64,000 nt of DNA from Sulfurovum sp. AR (GCF_000296775.1 NZ_AJLE01000010.1:1-64000); one strand, 5' to 3'; positions 47,005-55,264 are shown, counted from the stretch's first letter. Numbers and translations: made by a program. The notes: generated by a model from the letters alone, not told the origin.

Positions 47005-47783
47005 TTTGTCTCCTTTTCCATCTGTTTCGTTTTAGCTTCTCTTAAAATATCCAGAAAATCCATTTTATTCCATGCACCAGGAAGATTCATTAATACTTTA
47101 GAATTTTCATCTATAAAAATAAAACTTGGAGTAAATTCAGCTTTTAATCCTAAAGGAAGCTCAGTTTTAGAAATATCGATCGCAACAGAGATAAAATCCT
47201 TTTCCAGCATATCGACCACTTCTTTTTCCACCATTACATCTCTATCCATTTTTCTACAGTAGTAGCAATCTTTCGTCATTACTTTAAGCATAATGATTTT
47301 ATGCTCCCTCTTTGCCTTTTGCAATGCTTTTTCAAATCCTTCATATTGTACACTATTTTTTTCTACGACCTTCTCGTCAAAATCATAAATATAGGTACTG
47401 ACTGCTTCAAGTTCCTCTTCACTCACCTTTCCTTTAAGACTAGGCATGGTTTCAAAAGACTGCATCACTTCGTCTAAACAAAGACTTTTTTGTCTATCTG
47501 GATCCAGCACATACTCACTGATAAATGCAGCCACTTCCATACGATGTATCTCATTATCTCCTTTAGGGTCCCCAATGCTCTTTTTTAATCTATAAGAGAG
47601 CTGGTTTAACGTGGGTGCAGTAAGCTTTAGCAGAGTATTGTTATAGTCTTGGAAGTTCTCTTTGAGTTTAGACATAGGGATATAGCCTTGATGACAAGAA
47701 GCACATTTTTTTTCATACACTTCCTTGCCTTCCATCGCAAAAAGAGTACTTATATATAACAATATAGCCAACGCTATTCTCAT
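47001..47783 (-). CDS. periplasmic cytochrome c-thioredoxin fusion protein
   Basis: This is a 260-residue exported protein. The N-terminal half is a c-type cytochrome with heme motif CASCH (27-31) and a possible axial Met in TMPSL (Met113). The C-terminal half is thioredoxin-like, with CYYC (173-176) and a cis-proline TPS (219). The Trx part shares the AKxEHKxIM pattern with the two free thioredoxin-like proteins at 58.7-59.5 kb. It may couple heme electrons to a disulfide reaction on SoxY or a related thiol protein. Its start overlaps the MBL-fragment gene by ATGA. Confidence 0.83.
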   Translation of the reverse strand: MRIALAILLYISTLFAMEGKEVYEKKCASCHQGYIPMSKLKENFQDYNNTLLKLTAPTLNQLSYRLKKSIGDPKGDNEIHRMEVAAFISEYVLDPDRQKSLCLDEVMQSFETMPSLKGKVSEEELEAVSTYIYDFDEKVVEKNSVQYEGFEKALQKAKREHKIIMLKVMTKDCYYCRKMDRDVMVEKEVVDMLEKDFISVAIDISKTELPLGLKAEFTPSFIFIDENSKVLMNLPGAWNKMDFLDILREAKTKQMEKETK

Positions 47784-48229
47784 TCTTCATCCTCATCATA
47801 CATTTCAAGTTCTCGATACGCTTCAAATACATTACGGCTGTGCAATACATCATAAAGTTTCATATCTTTATATTTTGGCATAGTGACTTTTTTAGTGACC
47901 TGTTCTATAGAAACATCATTATCCAACGCATCAAGTACCGCTTCTTTCATTTCAAGAAGGTAGGATTTGAGTGCCTGTGTAGAATTCGCATCTGTTTTAT
48001 ATCCATGACCTCCGATGATCACTTTAGGATGTCGTACCTCTATTTTTGCCAGTGCCTTAATAGAACCTATGATCGAACCGTCACGTATGGAAGTGACTCT
48101 GCCGTTAAACACTAGATCTCCCGCGAACAGTACTTTTTCATCCGGTTCAGAGACCTTTACAGGCGTTAAATCATATTCGTACGCCTGTGCCGTCCATAAA
48201 AACAGACACAGTGCTATGATGCTTTTCAC
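47780..48229 (-). CDS. exported half-length metallo-beta-lactamase-like protein
   Basis: This 149-residue protein starts with a good signal peptide (MKSIIALCLFLWTAQA). It then resembles only the C-terminal half of a SoxH-type metallo-beta-lactamase: VLFAGDLVFNGRV (metal-bridging Asp) and IIGGHGYKTD (a His ligand). The N-terminal half, with the HxHxDH zinc motif, is absent. The remaining motifs look intact and the frame is open. It could be a working fragment, a partner subunit or a decayed gene. It sits 8 bases after the porin gene. Confidence 0.7.
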   Translation of the reverse strand: MKSIIALCLFLWTAQAYEYDLTPVKVSEPDEKVLFAGDLVFNGRVTSIRDGSIIGSIKALAKIEVRHPKVIIGGHGYKTDANSTQALKSYLLEMKEAVLDALDNDVSIEQVTKKVTMPKYKDMKLYDVLHSRNVFEAYRELEMYDEDEE

Positions 48230-48237
48230 TCTTAATC

Positions 48238-49740
48238 CTAGAACAGGTAGTTAAACTCTAAACGATATTCGTTATAAGATACATCAGTTTTAAATCCACC
48301 AAGATTTGTTCTAGCAATATCATCATCCGCAGTGACAATGCCGATACGTGTTCTCATCTGAAGTCTTTTTGTGATGTTCGTCCAAGTATCCAAATGCCAC
48401 ACTGTGCTGTCTGCTTGTACATTCTCTTTTGCATCATCAAAATCTTGTACCGCGTATCTTAAACTCGCAGTCCATGTTGAGTTGAACTTATAGTGCACTC
48501 TTGCCATGAGTGTTTCAGTATTTGCAGCCCAGTTATACTGTGCCATTGCTCTTGTAAATCCACCTGTAGGGAATCCTCTCCATGGAGCCAAAATATCTGC
48601 CTCATCTGCCACTTTTGAGTAACCAAGTCTAAAGTAACCTTTTTTGTTTGGCATTTCAAGGTCAACTCTTCCACAGAAAAGACTACTGTCAAGTGAAGTA
48701 GCTACACCTGCATCATAACCATATGCATACTTACCACTAAGGTCTGTATATCCCGCAACATCACCACCACCATCATCCATTTGATGGAAATATCTCACAC
48801 CAGGTCTTACTGCCCAACCGTTATCCAGGTTGAATCTGTAGTGTCCTTCAGCCACAACATCTGTCACAACACCAGGCACTGTTAAAGCACTTAAAGTAAA
48901 ATCTAGATTGTCTATAGCTTTTGTCTTGATATCCCCTAAGAACATATCATGCTGTGGGTCGTCACCTTGAAGTGCAAAATTAGCGTAAGTAAGTCCTTTG
49001 TGAACAGCTGCATCATCATTATTTGCCCATTTGTCTTCGTTAGCTGTACTACCATTAGCTGTACCAAATGTAACAACATCATGCGCATCTTCATGATCTC
49101 TTAATTTTTGTTTTCCGAACCAAGCTACTCTCGCTGTTGTCTTTGGTGCTACTTTTGCACTCACAGATACACCATCAAAGGTATTTGGTATCATTTTTGT
49201 GTCATTTGAAGCCGTAAAGACTGATTCAAAGAGTTGGCGTCCAGCTTTCACATCAACTGTACCGTTATTGTACTCTAAATACGCTTGTCCAAGTACTCCC
49301 ATACCGTAAGCACCTGTTGTAAGAACTTTTCTTCTACTGAATGTATCTTTACCCGCTTTTACGATTCCTACATCCGCATCATCCTCTCTGAAGAATTCTG
49401 GGTTTAAAGAACCATAATAGCCCATTGTAAAGCTGAACCCATCTAATACAGCTGATTTATAGATAAGGCTTCCACCTAGACCCCACGCTTTATTGTCTTG
49501 ATTCTTTGCAGTTTCTGTATCCCAATCCCAATAGAATGTATTTGATCTGAGTCTTCCATAAAAGACACCTTCACCAAACATATCACGTATATTGTCTACG
49601 CTACCTGGTAACACATTATATTCAACTACCATATTACCTTTGAGTTTGCGTTTAGGTGTATCTGCCTTTGCAGCTTTAACTACTGGCTCTACCGGTGCAA
49701 TATCACCACCTGCCATTGCAGATGTACCCATACATAACAA
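48238..49740 (-). CDS. outer-membrane porin of the sox cluster, start region frameshifted
   Basis: This is a beta-barrel outer-membrane protein of about 500 residues, ending in LEFNYLF and resembling OprD-like or substrate-specific porins. It may bring thiosulfate or similar anions to the Sox proteins, which is inference from position. The open frame runs further upstream to codons for KISLAASALLCMGTSAMA, a perfect signal peptide, but these are preceded by ATA, not a start codon. An ATG at 49781 with AAAAGGGG before it begins MNKGK and then stops, one base out of frame. One extra A in the A4 run at 49767-49770 would join them. No better start exists; TTG at 49740 has no ribosome site. Confidence 0.75.
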   Translation of the reverse strand: MLCMGTSAMAGGDIAPVEPVVKAAKADTPKRKLKGNMVVEYNVLPGSVDNIRDMFGEGVFYGRLRSNTFYWDWDTETAKNQDNKAWGLGGSLIYKSAVLDGFSFTMGYYGSLNPEFFREDDADVGIVKAGKDTFSRRKVLTTGAYGMGVLGQAYLEYNNGTVDVKAGRQLFESVFTASNDTKMIPNTFDGVSVSAKVAPKTTARVAWFGKQKLRDHEDAHDVVTFGTANGSTANEDKWANNDDAAVHKGLTYANFALQGDDPQHDMFLGDIKTKAIDNLDFTLSALTVPGVVTDVVAEGHYRFNLDNGWAVRPGVRYFHQMDDGGGDVAGYTDLSGKYAYGYDAGVATSLDSSLFCGRVDLEMPNKKGYFRLGYSKVADEADILAPWRGFPTGGFTRAMAQYNWAANTETLMARVHYKFNSTWTASLRYAVQDFDDAKENVQADSTVWHLDTWTNITKRLQMRTRIGIVTADDDIARTNLGGFKTDVSYNEYRLEFNYLF

Positions 49741-49763
49741 CGCTGACGCTGCTAAACTGATTT

Positions 49764-49795
49764 TTATTTTCCCTTGTTCATTTTTTACCCCTTTT
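49764..49795 (-). other. start region of the porin: out-of-frame ATG, SD and A run
   Basis: AAAAGGGG (49795-49788) lies 6 bases before ATG (49781-49779). This frame reads five codons (MNKGK) to TAA at 49766-49764. The porin signal peptide continues in the next frame, right after the A4 run. The arrangement fits a one-base deletion, phase variation or a sequencing error; a translational shift at the run is also possible. Confidence 0.6.
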
Positions 49796-49843
49796 AGTAT
49801 TTTTAGTCGTAATGACTTAATTAACGATGTGTTATAATATGGC

Positions 49844-49858
49844 TGTGATTATATCACA
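49844..49858. promoter_or_regulatory. 15-bp palindrome upstream of the porin
   Basis: TGTGATTATATCACA is a perfect inverted repeat (TGTGAT/ATCACA with a 3-base centre), like a CRP/FNR-class half-site pair with a 5-base instead of 6-base core spacing. It overlaps -10-like TATA sequences for the minus-strand porin gene, so a bound factor would block or activate there. The factor is unknown. Confidence 0.45.
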
Positions 49859-49866
49859 ACCTCCAA

Positions 49867-49918
49867 TGCCTCGTCTTTCAAAAGGAGACTACAACATTTC
49901 TAATAGAAAGACGAGGCA
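49867..49918 (-). terminator. long perfect inverted repeat after soxB
   Basis: TGCCTCGTCTTTC (49867-49879) and GAAAGACGAGGCA (49906-49918) pair perfectly over 13 bp with a 26-base loop. It begins 11 bases past the soxB stop codon. No T run follows on the minus strand, so it may be an mRNA stabiliser, a partial terminator or a processing site that separates sox mRNA from the porin message. Confidence 0.55.
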
Positions 49919-49928
49919 CGGTGTTATC

Positions 49929-51707
49929 TTATGAACACTTCGCACCTTCGACCGGACATCCACAATCCATATCCAATATTTTCACATTAGACTCCATTGG
50001 AATATCGATCACTTTTTGTCTACGAATATAATCACTGACCACTTCATAGACTGGACGTATCGCTTTTTTATCAAGGTTTTCACCTACATTCTGCAAGTTT
50101 CCTCCCCATGATGAGACCCTATATGTTTTTTCCATATCGATTGGCTTACCACCGATCATAAAGTCTGAGATACGCTTACCAGATGGAGCAGAGATAGTGA
50201 TACTGTAACTTGCACCCGTGATTCTACTCATGTCACCACCCTGTTGTAAAAGCGGGTTAGCATTAAATACATTATCTGCTATATCTTCCATCAATTTTGC
50301 TATCACTTTACCTTTGAGGTCAAATGTATAAACCTCAGGGTATGTGATCGCTGTCATCTCATAGACATTGTCTTTTAAGATGTCATCACCTGGAAGTACT
50401 GTTGTCCCCCATCTATATCCTGGGTTAAAGTTGATATCACATTTCATCTCATCTTGAATTGCCATACCTATAAGCGAATCAAACGTTGAGTAGAACGTAT
50501 CTCTTTTATAAAGAAGTCCTTTGGTTGTACCTAGCACTTCATTGAGCTCTTTGTTGTAAGGTTTATACCATTTTTCAATCAGCTCTTCACCCGCTTTATC
50601 TGCAGGGATAAGATTTGAAGCTACAGGTATCAGTTTATAACTGTAACCCGCTACTTTTTTATCTTTGATATCCAGATCAAGTCTAGAAATATATTTACCA
50701 TGGCTTCCTGAGATGATAATGACCGTGTCATTGACAATAATTGGCTCCGGACTAGGATCATGTGTATGTCCACTTAAGATAAAGTCAACACCTGTCACTT
50801 TTTTAGCCAGTTCCTGGTCTACAGAGAATCCATCATGACTCAGTACAACGACTGCATCTACTTTTTTCTCATTACGAAGTTCATTCACGTACTCTTGAAG
50901 TGTTTCATGACGTAGTGCAAAACTCCATCCTTCTGTAAACTTTTTAGGGTTTGCCGTAGAAGTGAACGGGAATGACTGACCGATAATACCGATCTTTGCT
51001 CCGCCTATCTCCTGGATAGAGTATGGTGGGAATATCAGCTCTTCAAACTCATCCGAGAATGGATCATTATCGATCACGTTTTGAGAGATAAAATCTCCCT
51101 TTAGCATACCGATAAGTTCTTGCACACGTTCCTTACCATAGGTAAATTCCCAGTGTCCAACCATCACATCTACACCCAAGTAGTTTTGTGCATCGACGAT
51201 CGCTTCACCGTCAGTTTTAAGTGCAACTGCTGTACCTTGCCATGTATCACCACTGTCTACAAGAATGACGTTTTCTTCACCTCTTTCTTTTTTGACATGA
51301 TCAATGATTGGCTTCATATGTGCAATACCACCCATCTTACCGAACTTCTTAGCAAGTTCGGTAAAATCATTATGCGTATCAAAATATGCATCTAATGAAC
51401 CTGGCTGGATACCATAATATTTTTGAAAACTCTCACCACAGATGAATCCTGGTGTACCCACCAGGTTCTTAGCTGAGATCAGTGTAGATGGTTCTCTCCA
51501 GTAAAGCGGTTTAAGGTGCGCATGCAAATCACAAATATGTAAAATCGTTGCTTTACCTTTTGCCTTGAAATCTACGATATCTGAAAAACTCAATTTTTTA
51601 ATACGCTCTTTACCAGCTTCACCGGCAAAAAGATTTGTTCCTCCAGTTGCACCCAGCAAACCTAATGTTGCTGCGATCTGGAGGAAGTCTCGTCTATCTA
51701 TTTCCAT
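49929..51707 (-). CDS. soxB: thiosulfohydrolase SoxB
   Basis: SoxB removes the sulfonate group from SoxY-bound sulfur as sulfate. The 592-residue protein has a Tat signal (RRDFL at 5-9) and the dimetal (Mn) motifs DLHAH (60-64), DSGDTWQG (151-158), GHWEFTYG near 184, SHDG near 300 and SGHTHD near 322. The C-terminal tail has an unusual Cys cluster, DCGCPVEGAKCS. It is the last gene of soxXYZAB, 9 bases after soxA. The 13-bp inverted repeat follows. No soxCD lies in the window, so elemental sulfur or polysulfide might be an intermediate unless soxCD is elsewhere. Confidence 0.96.
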   Translation of the reverse strand: MEIDRRDFLQIAATLGLLGATGGTNLFAGEAGKERIKKLSFSDIVDFKAKGKATILHICDLHAHLKPLYWREPSTLISAKNLVGTPGFICGESFQKYYGIQPGSLDAYFDTHNDFTELAKKFGKMGGIAHMKPIIDHVKKERGEENVILVDSGDTWQGTAVALKTDGEAIVDAQNYLGVDVMVGHWEFTYGKERVQELIGMLKGDFISQNVIDNDPFSDEFEELIFPPYSIQEIGGAKIGIIGQSFPFTSTANPKKFTEGWSFALRHETLQEYVNELRNEKKVDAVVVLSHDGFSVDQELAKKVTGVDFILSGHTHDPSPEPIIVNDTVIIISGSHGKYISRLDLDIKDKKVAGYSYKLIPVASNLIPADKAGEELIEKWYKPYNKELNEVLGTTKGLLYKRDTFYSTFDSLIGMAIQDEMKCDINFNPGYRWGTTVLPGDDILKDNVYEMTAITYPEVYTFDLKGKVIAKLMEDIADNVFNANPLLQQGGDMSRITGASYSITISAPSGKRISDFMIGGKPIDMEKTYRVSSWGGNLQNVGENLDKKAIRPVYEVVSDYIRRQKVIDIPMESNVKILDMDCGCPVEGAKCS

Positions 51708-51716
51708 TTTATCCCC

Positions 51717-52493
51717 TTATCTCTTCAATCCAGGGATGGCCATAGTTTTTTGCTTATCCGCTGCAAGTTTATTTACGTATACTTCCAAAGCATTCATCTC
51801 TTTAGATCCTAAAGGAATCACTGCAAGCAATGCATTGTTCATACATCCTTGAAATCTTCTTTGTGTGGTTCTAAGACTTGACTTTGTCATACGGTATGCC
51901 GGCCATGTACCAGCAACATTATTCTCACCAAGATCCGGAAGTGGTTGTGTTCGAAGTACTTGTCCAATGATATCTGCACTGTGACAAGAGTTACAAGCAA
52001 GTCCTCTTCCTCCTCTTGGTGTCATATATACTTCTTCACCTAATGCATAAGCTGCTTTAATGTGTTCATCTGCATTGACATCGATATTGATCACTTCATC
52101 ATTTGCCAATGATTTCACATAAGCAAGCATAGAGAACATTTTCCCTGATTTGAGTGGTGTTTTCTCTTTACCCTGCTCTACCTGCATTACTTGCATGACT
52201 TGGTCAAGTCCTACAACATTACCAAGCTTTTTGATATATCTTGGGAAACCAGCAACGTATTTTGGCAACTCTTTTTCAGAAATACCTAAAAATTTTGCTA
52301 AAGCTGCTTCTCCACCTATCTCTTCTTCAAAAATCTCTCCACCTTCTTCTACAAAGATATCAGCGGGATTATTTTCTAACATTTCTGAATACATAGCTCT
52401 ATCAGCATCACTCATAGCGAACTGCTCACTAGCACTTACCGTTACAGTCCCCATAGCCGTCAAAAGAGCTAATGGTAATATGACTCTTTTCAT
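51717..52493 (-). CDS. soxA: SoxA, c-type cytochrome of the SoxAX complex
   Basis: SoxA, with SoxX, joins thiosulfate to the SoxY cysteine by oxidation. The 258-residue protein has a signal peptide (about 1-21), one heme motif CNSCH (167-171) and the axial-ligand motif RFQGC (Cys217) whose cysteine is persulfidated in the family. This is a single-heme SoxA, as is common in Campylobacterota, in contrast to the two-heme type. It follows soxZ after 3 bases and precedes soxB by 9. Confidence 0.95.
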   Translation of the reverse strand: MKRVILPLALLTAMGTVTVSASEQFAMSDADRAMYSEMLENNPADIFVEEGGEIFEEEIGGEAALAKFLGISEKELPKYVAGFPRYIKKLGNVVGLDQVMQVMQVEQGKEKTPLKSGKMFSMLAYVKSLANDEVINIDVNADEHIKAAYALGEEVYMTPRGGRGLACNSCHSADIIGQVLRTQPLPDLGENNVAGTWPAYRMTKSSLRTTQRRFQGCMNNALLAVIPLGSKEMNALEVYVNKLAADKQKTMAIPGLKR

Positions 52494-52496
52494 TGC

Positions 52497-52832
52497 TTAT
52501 CCTTTTGGTTTAAGTTTTTTACTCTTAGAGTTTTTCTCACCCGTATTGTCTGTATAATCAACTGTGATCGTACCTTTACCAGGTACTTTTAGGTTCACTG
52601 AAAAATAAGGGTTTGTTGAAACAGTTTCCCACACTTTCATAGTCGTAAATGGCTTACCATCTAATGAGAAAGTAATATTATCTATAAAGTGTGCTGGGAT
52701 GATCTCTCCAGTTTTTTTATCTTTTTGTAATCCTGTATCCATCGGGTGAATTACAATAAAATCAACCTTTACTGTATCTCCCACCTTAAACTTTTTAGGT
52801 TTAATTTTTATCATTGACTTTCTTTCTGCCAT
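52497..52832 (-). CDS. soxZ: SoxZ, sulfur-carrier complex subunit
   Basis: SoxZ is the structural partner of SoxY in the periplasmic carrier complex. The 111-residue protein has the Ig-like fold pattern with IKIKPKKFKVGDTV near the start and HFIDNITFSLDGKP (about 48-61). It has no signal peptide and is expected to be exported in complex with the Tat-tagged SoxY. AAAGGAAAA precedes its ATG. An unusual 103-base gap with a hairpin separates it from soxY. Confidence 0.94.
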   Translation of the reverse strand: MAERKSMIKIKPKKFKVGDTVKVDFIVIHPMDTGLQKDKKTGEIIPAHFIDNITFSLDGKPFTTMKVWETVSTNPYFSVNLKVPGKGTITVDYTDNTGEKNSKSKKLKPKG

Positions 52833-52864
52833 CTGTTTTCCTTTGTAATAATTATCATACTTTC

Positions 52865-52887
52865 AAAGAAAGGTCATGCCCTTCTTT
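52865..52887 (-). repeat. hairpin between soxY and soxZ
   Basis: AAAGAAAGG (52865-52873) and CCCTTCTTT (52879-52887) pair over 9 bp with one G-U pair on the minus strand and a 5-base loop. It sits in a 103-base gap inside the sox operon, where soxY and soxZ are usually nearly adjacent. It may set the relative expression of soxXY and soxZAB. Confidence 0.5.
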
Positions 52888-52935
52888 CATGCCTCAAGCT
52901 AAAAATTTCTATGTTCAAAATATCTCTTTATGAGA

Positions 52936-53403
52936 TCAACCACATCCACCGATTGTTACTTTAACACTTTTCGCTGACTTTATAAATGTACCATTGCTAA
53001 GCTCTACCAAGGCAACTACATCTTGTGTTCCACCCAATTTGATTCTTGTTGCAAAATATCCTTTTCCATTTAACGGTGTAAGCATGACATCTGCACATCT
53101 TGCATTACCATTTTTGGTACTCAATACATGGATCGCTTTTACATAATTGTTTTCTTCCATAGGATGATCTACATCAACTTTTACAGGTACAACCGCACCA
53201 TTTTCTGCAATTTCAGGTACTGTCAAATTCACTTTATCGCTGTCTGCTACAGCTTTTCCACCTGTGATAGCTGCTACAGCTGCATCATAACTCAAAACAT
53301 TTCCACCTTTTGGTGCTTCTTTTGCAAATAATGCCGAAGGTGTCACTGTTGCTGCTACAGCTGATGCTGCACAGATACTTTTTATAAAATTTCTTCTTTC
53401 CAT
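52936..53403 (-). CDS. soxY: SoxY, sulfur-carrier protein
   Basis: SoxY holds the sulfur substrate on a C-terminal cysteine. The 155-residue protein has a Tat-type signal (RRNFIK at 3-8, ending AxxA) and an Ig-like fold. It ends in GGCG, the carrier motif; the family form is GGCGG, so one glycine is missing at the tail. The last-but-one cysteine is intact and should be enough for loading. An AAGGAA ribosome site is upstream, 13 bases after soxX. Confidence 0.93.
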   Translation of the reverse strand: MERRNFIKSICAASAVAATVTPSALFAKEAPKGGNVLSYDAAVAAITGGKAVADSDKVNLTVPEIAENGAVVPVKVDVDHPMEENNYVKAIHVLSTKNGNARCADVMLTPLNGKGYFATRIKLGGTQDVVALVELSNGTFIKSAKSVKVTIGGCG

Positions 53404-53416
53404 TCTTTAGTTCCTT

Positions 53417-53992
53417 TTATTTTTTCTTTTTTTCTGATACGACGTACGCAGTATAATCACAAATCTCTTGCTCAGTAAAGAGTCCTGTAGTAAGATTCAC
53501 TGTCATATGTGTATTTGGATTATCCACTCTAGGATCAGCAATTTTCTGATAGACAAATTGTGCATCTCTTACTTTTGTATCTAGGAACATTTCCTTATAC
53601 CCTGTAAGACTAGGACCAATGTTTCCTGCACCCTTCGCCCCTTCAATGTCATGACATGCTACACAGTTACCATACTGTTTAGGCTCTTTTTTCACTTTGC
53701 CATCTTTACCTTTTTTCTCAACAGTCTTAGCCAAACCTTCTGGTAGTTTTCCCTTTGCTTTTGCACCATTGAGATTATGGAACATAAATTCCCCTCTTGC
53801 GATTGCCTTAGCATCTGTAAGATCGCAGCTTTTTGGCATTGTGTACGTTTTAGCCGCTGGGAATAGATCTTTCTCTATTATCTTTGTTGCATCTGGCATA
53901 TCATATGCTTTTGTCAAATCCACAGCACATAGTGATGCTGAAGCTGATAAAAACAATGTTGCATAAGCAAAACATTTGATCTTTGTATGCAT
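53417..53992 (-). CDS. soxX: SoxX, c-type cytochrome
   Basis: SoxX is the electron-accepting half of SoxAX. The 191-residue protein has a signal peptide (about 1-23), a heme motif CVACH (110-114) and a likely axial methionine in THMTV (about Met163). An inserted Lys-rich stretch (about 78-106) precedes the heme. It is the first gene of soxXYZAB, with AAGGAG 5 bases before its ATG. The promoter 32-71 bases upstream carries three TTTACA boxes, so regulation by the nearby two-component system is likely. Confidence 0.93.
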   Translation of the reverse strand: MHTKIKCFAYATLFLSASASLCAVDLTKAYDMPDATKIIEKDLFPAAKTYTMPKSCDLTDAKAIARGEFMFHNLNGAKAKGKLPEGLAKTVEKKGKDGKVKKEPKQYGNCVACHDIEGAKGAGNIGPSLTGYKEMFLDTKVRDAQFVYQKIADPRVDNPNTHMTVNLTTGLFTEQEICDYTAYVVSEKKKK

Positions 53993-54023
53993 TCATACTC
54001 CTTTTTATTTGTTTTCAAGAAGC

Positions 54024-54063
54024 ATCATAACAAAGGAATGTAAAGAAAGTGTAAAAATGTAAA
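54024..54063 (-). promoter_or_regulatory. soxX promoter with TTTACA direct repeats
   Basis: On the minus strand three TTTACA copies (54063-54058, 54055-54050, 54044-54039) are followed after nine bases by TATGAT (54029-54024). The inner two are 11 bases apart, and TTGT precedes the -10 as ahead of the DUF302 gene. The layout fits an OmpR-family activator site, most likely of the adjacent response regulator. Confidence 0.7.
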
Positions 54064-54118
54064 TGACCCTGCATAAAATTTAATTATTGATAGATATGTG
54101 TGTATATTTTATGGAGTA

Positions 54119-55264
54119 TTAGAAGATATATTTAAAGGTAGTACCCTCTCCAAATTTTGAATCGACCTCTAAAAGAATATCTTCTTCATCGATAATTTTC
54201 TTTACGATATTCAACCCTATACCAAAGCCACCTTTGGCTTCATTCTCTCTGTAATATCGTGAAAATATTTTACTCGTATCCTTTATACCGACACCATGAT
54301 CTTGTACTTCAAATACTATATGGTCATCCACCCTATATACACTGATCTCAACATTACTATTGTCATTGCTGTATTTGATAGCATTCGAGATCGTGTTATC
54401 AACGATACGCTGCAGTTTCGTTTTTGAAAAAATATGTCTAAGTCCCGAAAGGATATTCGTATGGAGTTGTATCTGCTTAAGATTTGCTATTTCTTGAAAA
54501 TAATCTACTCTATTTTGGATAAATTCACCAAAGTCCAAGTCGCTTTTTTTATACTTGACCCTTCCTTCTTTGACAAGATAATCCATATCATTGTAAATCG
54601 TCGCAAGTGTTTTAGCAGCAGACTTCATTCGCAACAAATATTTATTTTCACCATATTTACTCGCAAAAAGGTCAGAATTGAGGTTAATGATACTTAAAGG
54701 CGTATTGATCTCATGCATAGAATCTTTGATGAAGTTATCAAGCTGCGTATTGAGTTTTTCAAAAGGCCTTGAAAAATTTCTAAGCAATAAAAATGAAAAT
54801 ATAAATAGCGCGATCACAATAGCGATCATGACCATTGCAGCAAAAAAATAAATATTATTGGCCGTATGCACAGTAGAAACCAATAAATAGTTCGCACCAA
54901 AATAATAACCGTTCGGAAGGGAATAAACATAATAATAACGGTTTCTATTTTGATGAAATCCTTCCGTAAAAGAGAGAGGTTCAAACTCTAAATTTGAAAA
55001 TATCACTTCATACTGATCCGTATAGAGTGCTGCTTTATACTCTTTATAGCGTGGGAAATAGTAGACTTGATCTTCGTTTTGATAGTGCTGCATCGAGGTG
55101 ATGATCTTCTTTGCCTGTGCTTCAAGGGAGAGTTTCACTTTTGCCTCATCTATCTGTAAAAGTAGCTGAACATAGACCACCAGCGGTGCTATCAACAGAA
55201 CAGCCAATATCCCCGTGTAGATAAACGCATATTTACGGGCAAAATCATCGGTATTAAAAATCAA
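54119..55264 (-). CDS. membrane sensor histidine kinase next to sox genes
   Basis: This is a 381-residue kinase with two membrane segments (about 14-36 and 137-163) and a periplasmic loop of about 100 residues. It has an H-box DSMHEINTPL (His184) and N, G1 and G2 boxes (NAIKYS, VQDHGVGI, GFGIGLNIV). It belongs to the HisKA class. It overlaps the response regulator end by 11 bases, so the two are a pair. It is placed directly upstream of soxX and may sense thiosulfate or redox state; the signal is unknown. Confidence 0.88.
   Translation of the reverse strand: MIFNTDDFARKYAFIYTGILAVLLIAPLVVYVQLLLQIDEAKVKLSLEAQAKKIITSMQHYQNEDQVYYFPRYKEYKAALYTDQYEVIFSNLEFEPLSFTEGFHQNRNRYYYVYSLPNGYYFGANYLLVSTVHTANNIYFFAAMVMIAIVIALFIFSFLLLRNFSRPFEKLNTQLDNFIKDSMHEINTPLSIINLNSDLFASKYGENKYLLRMKSAAKTLATIYNDMDYLVKEGRVKYKKSDLDFGEFIQNRVDYFQEIANLKQIQLHTNILSGLRHIFSKTKLQRIVDNTISNAIKYSNDNSNVEISVYRVDDHIVFEVQDHGVGIKDTSKIFSRYYRENEAKGGFGIGLNIVKKIIDEEDILLEVDSKFGEGTTFKYIF

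Noticed and set aside
49929-53992. SoxCD missing
   Set aside because: I noted the lack of soxCD but did not call a truncated pathway, because Campylobacterota usually carry soxCD with a second soxYZ at another locus outside this window.
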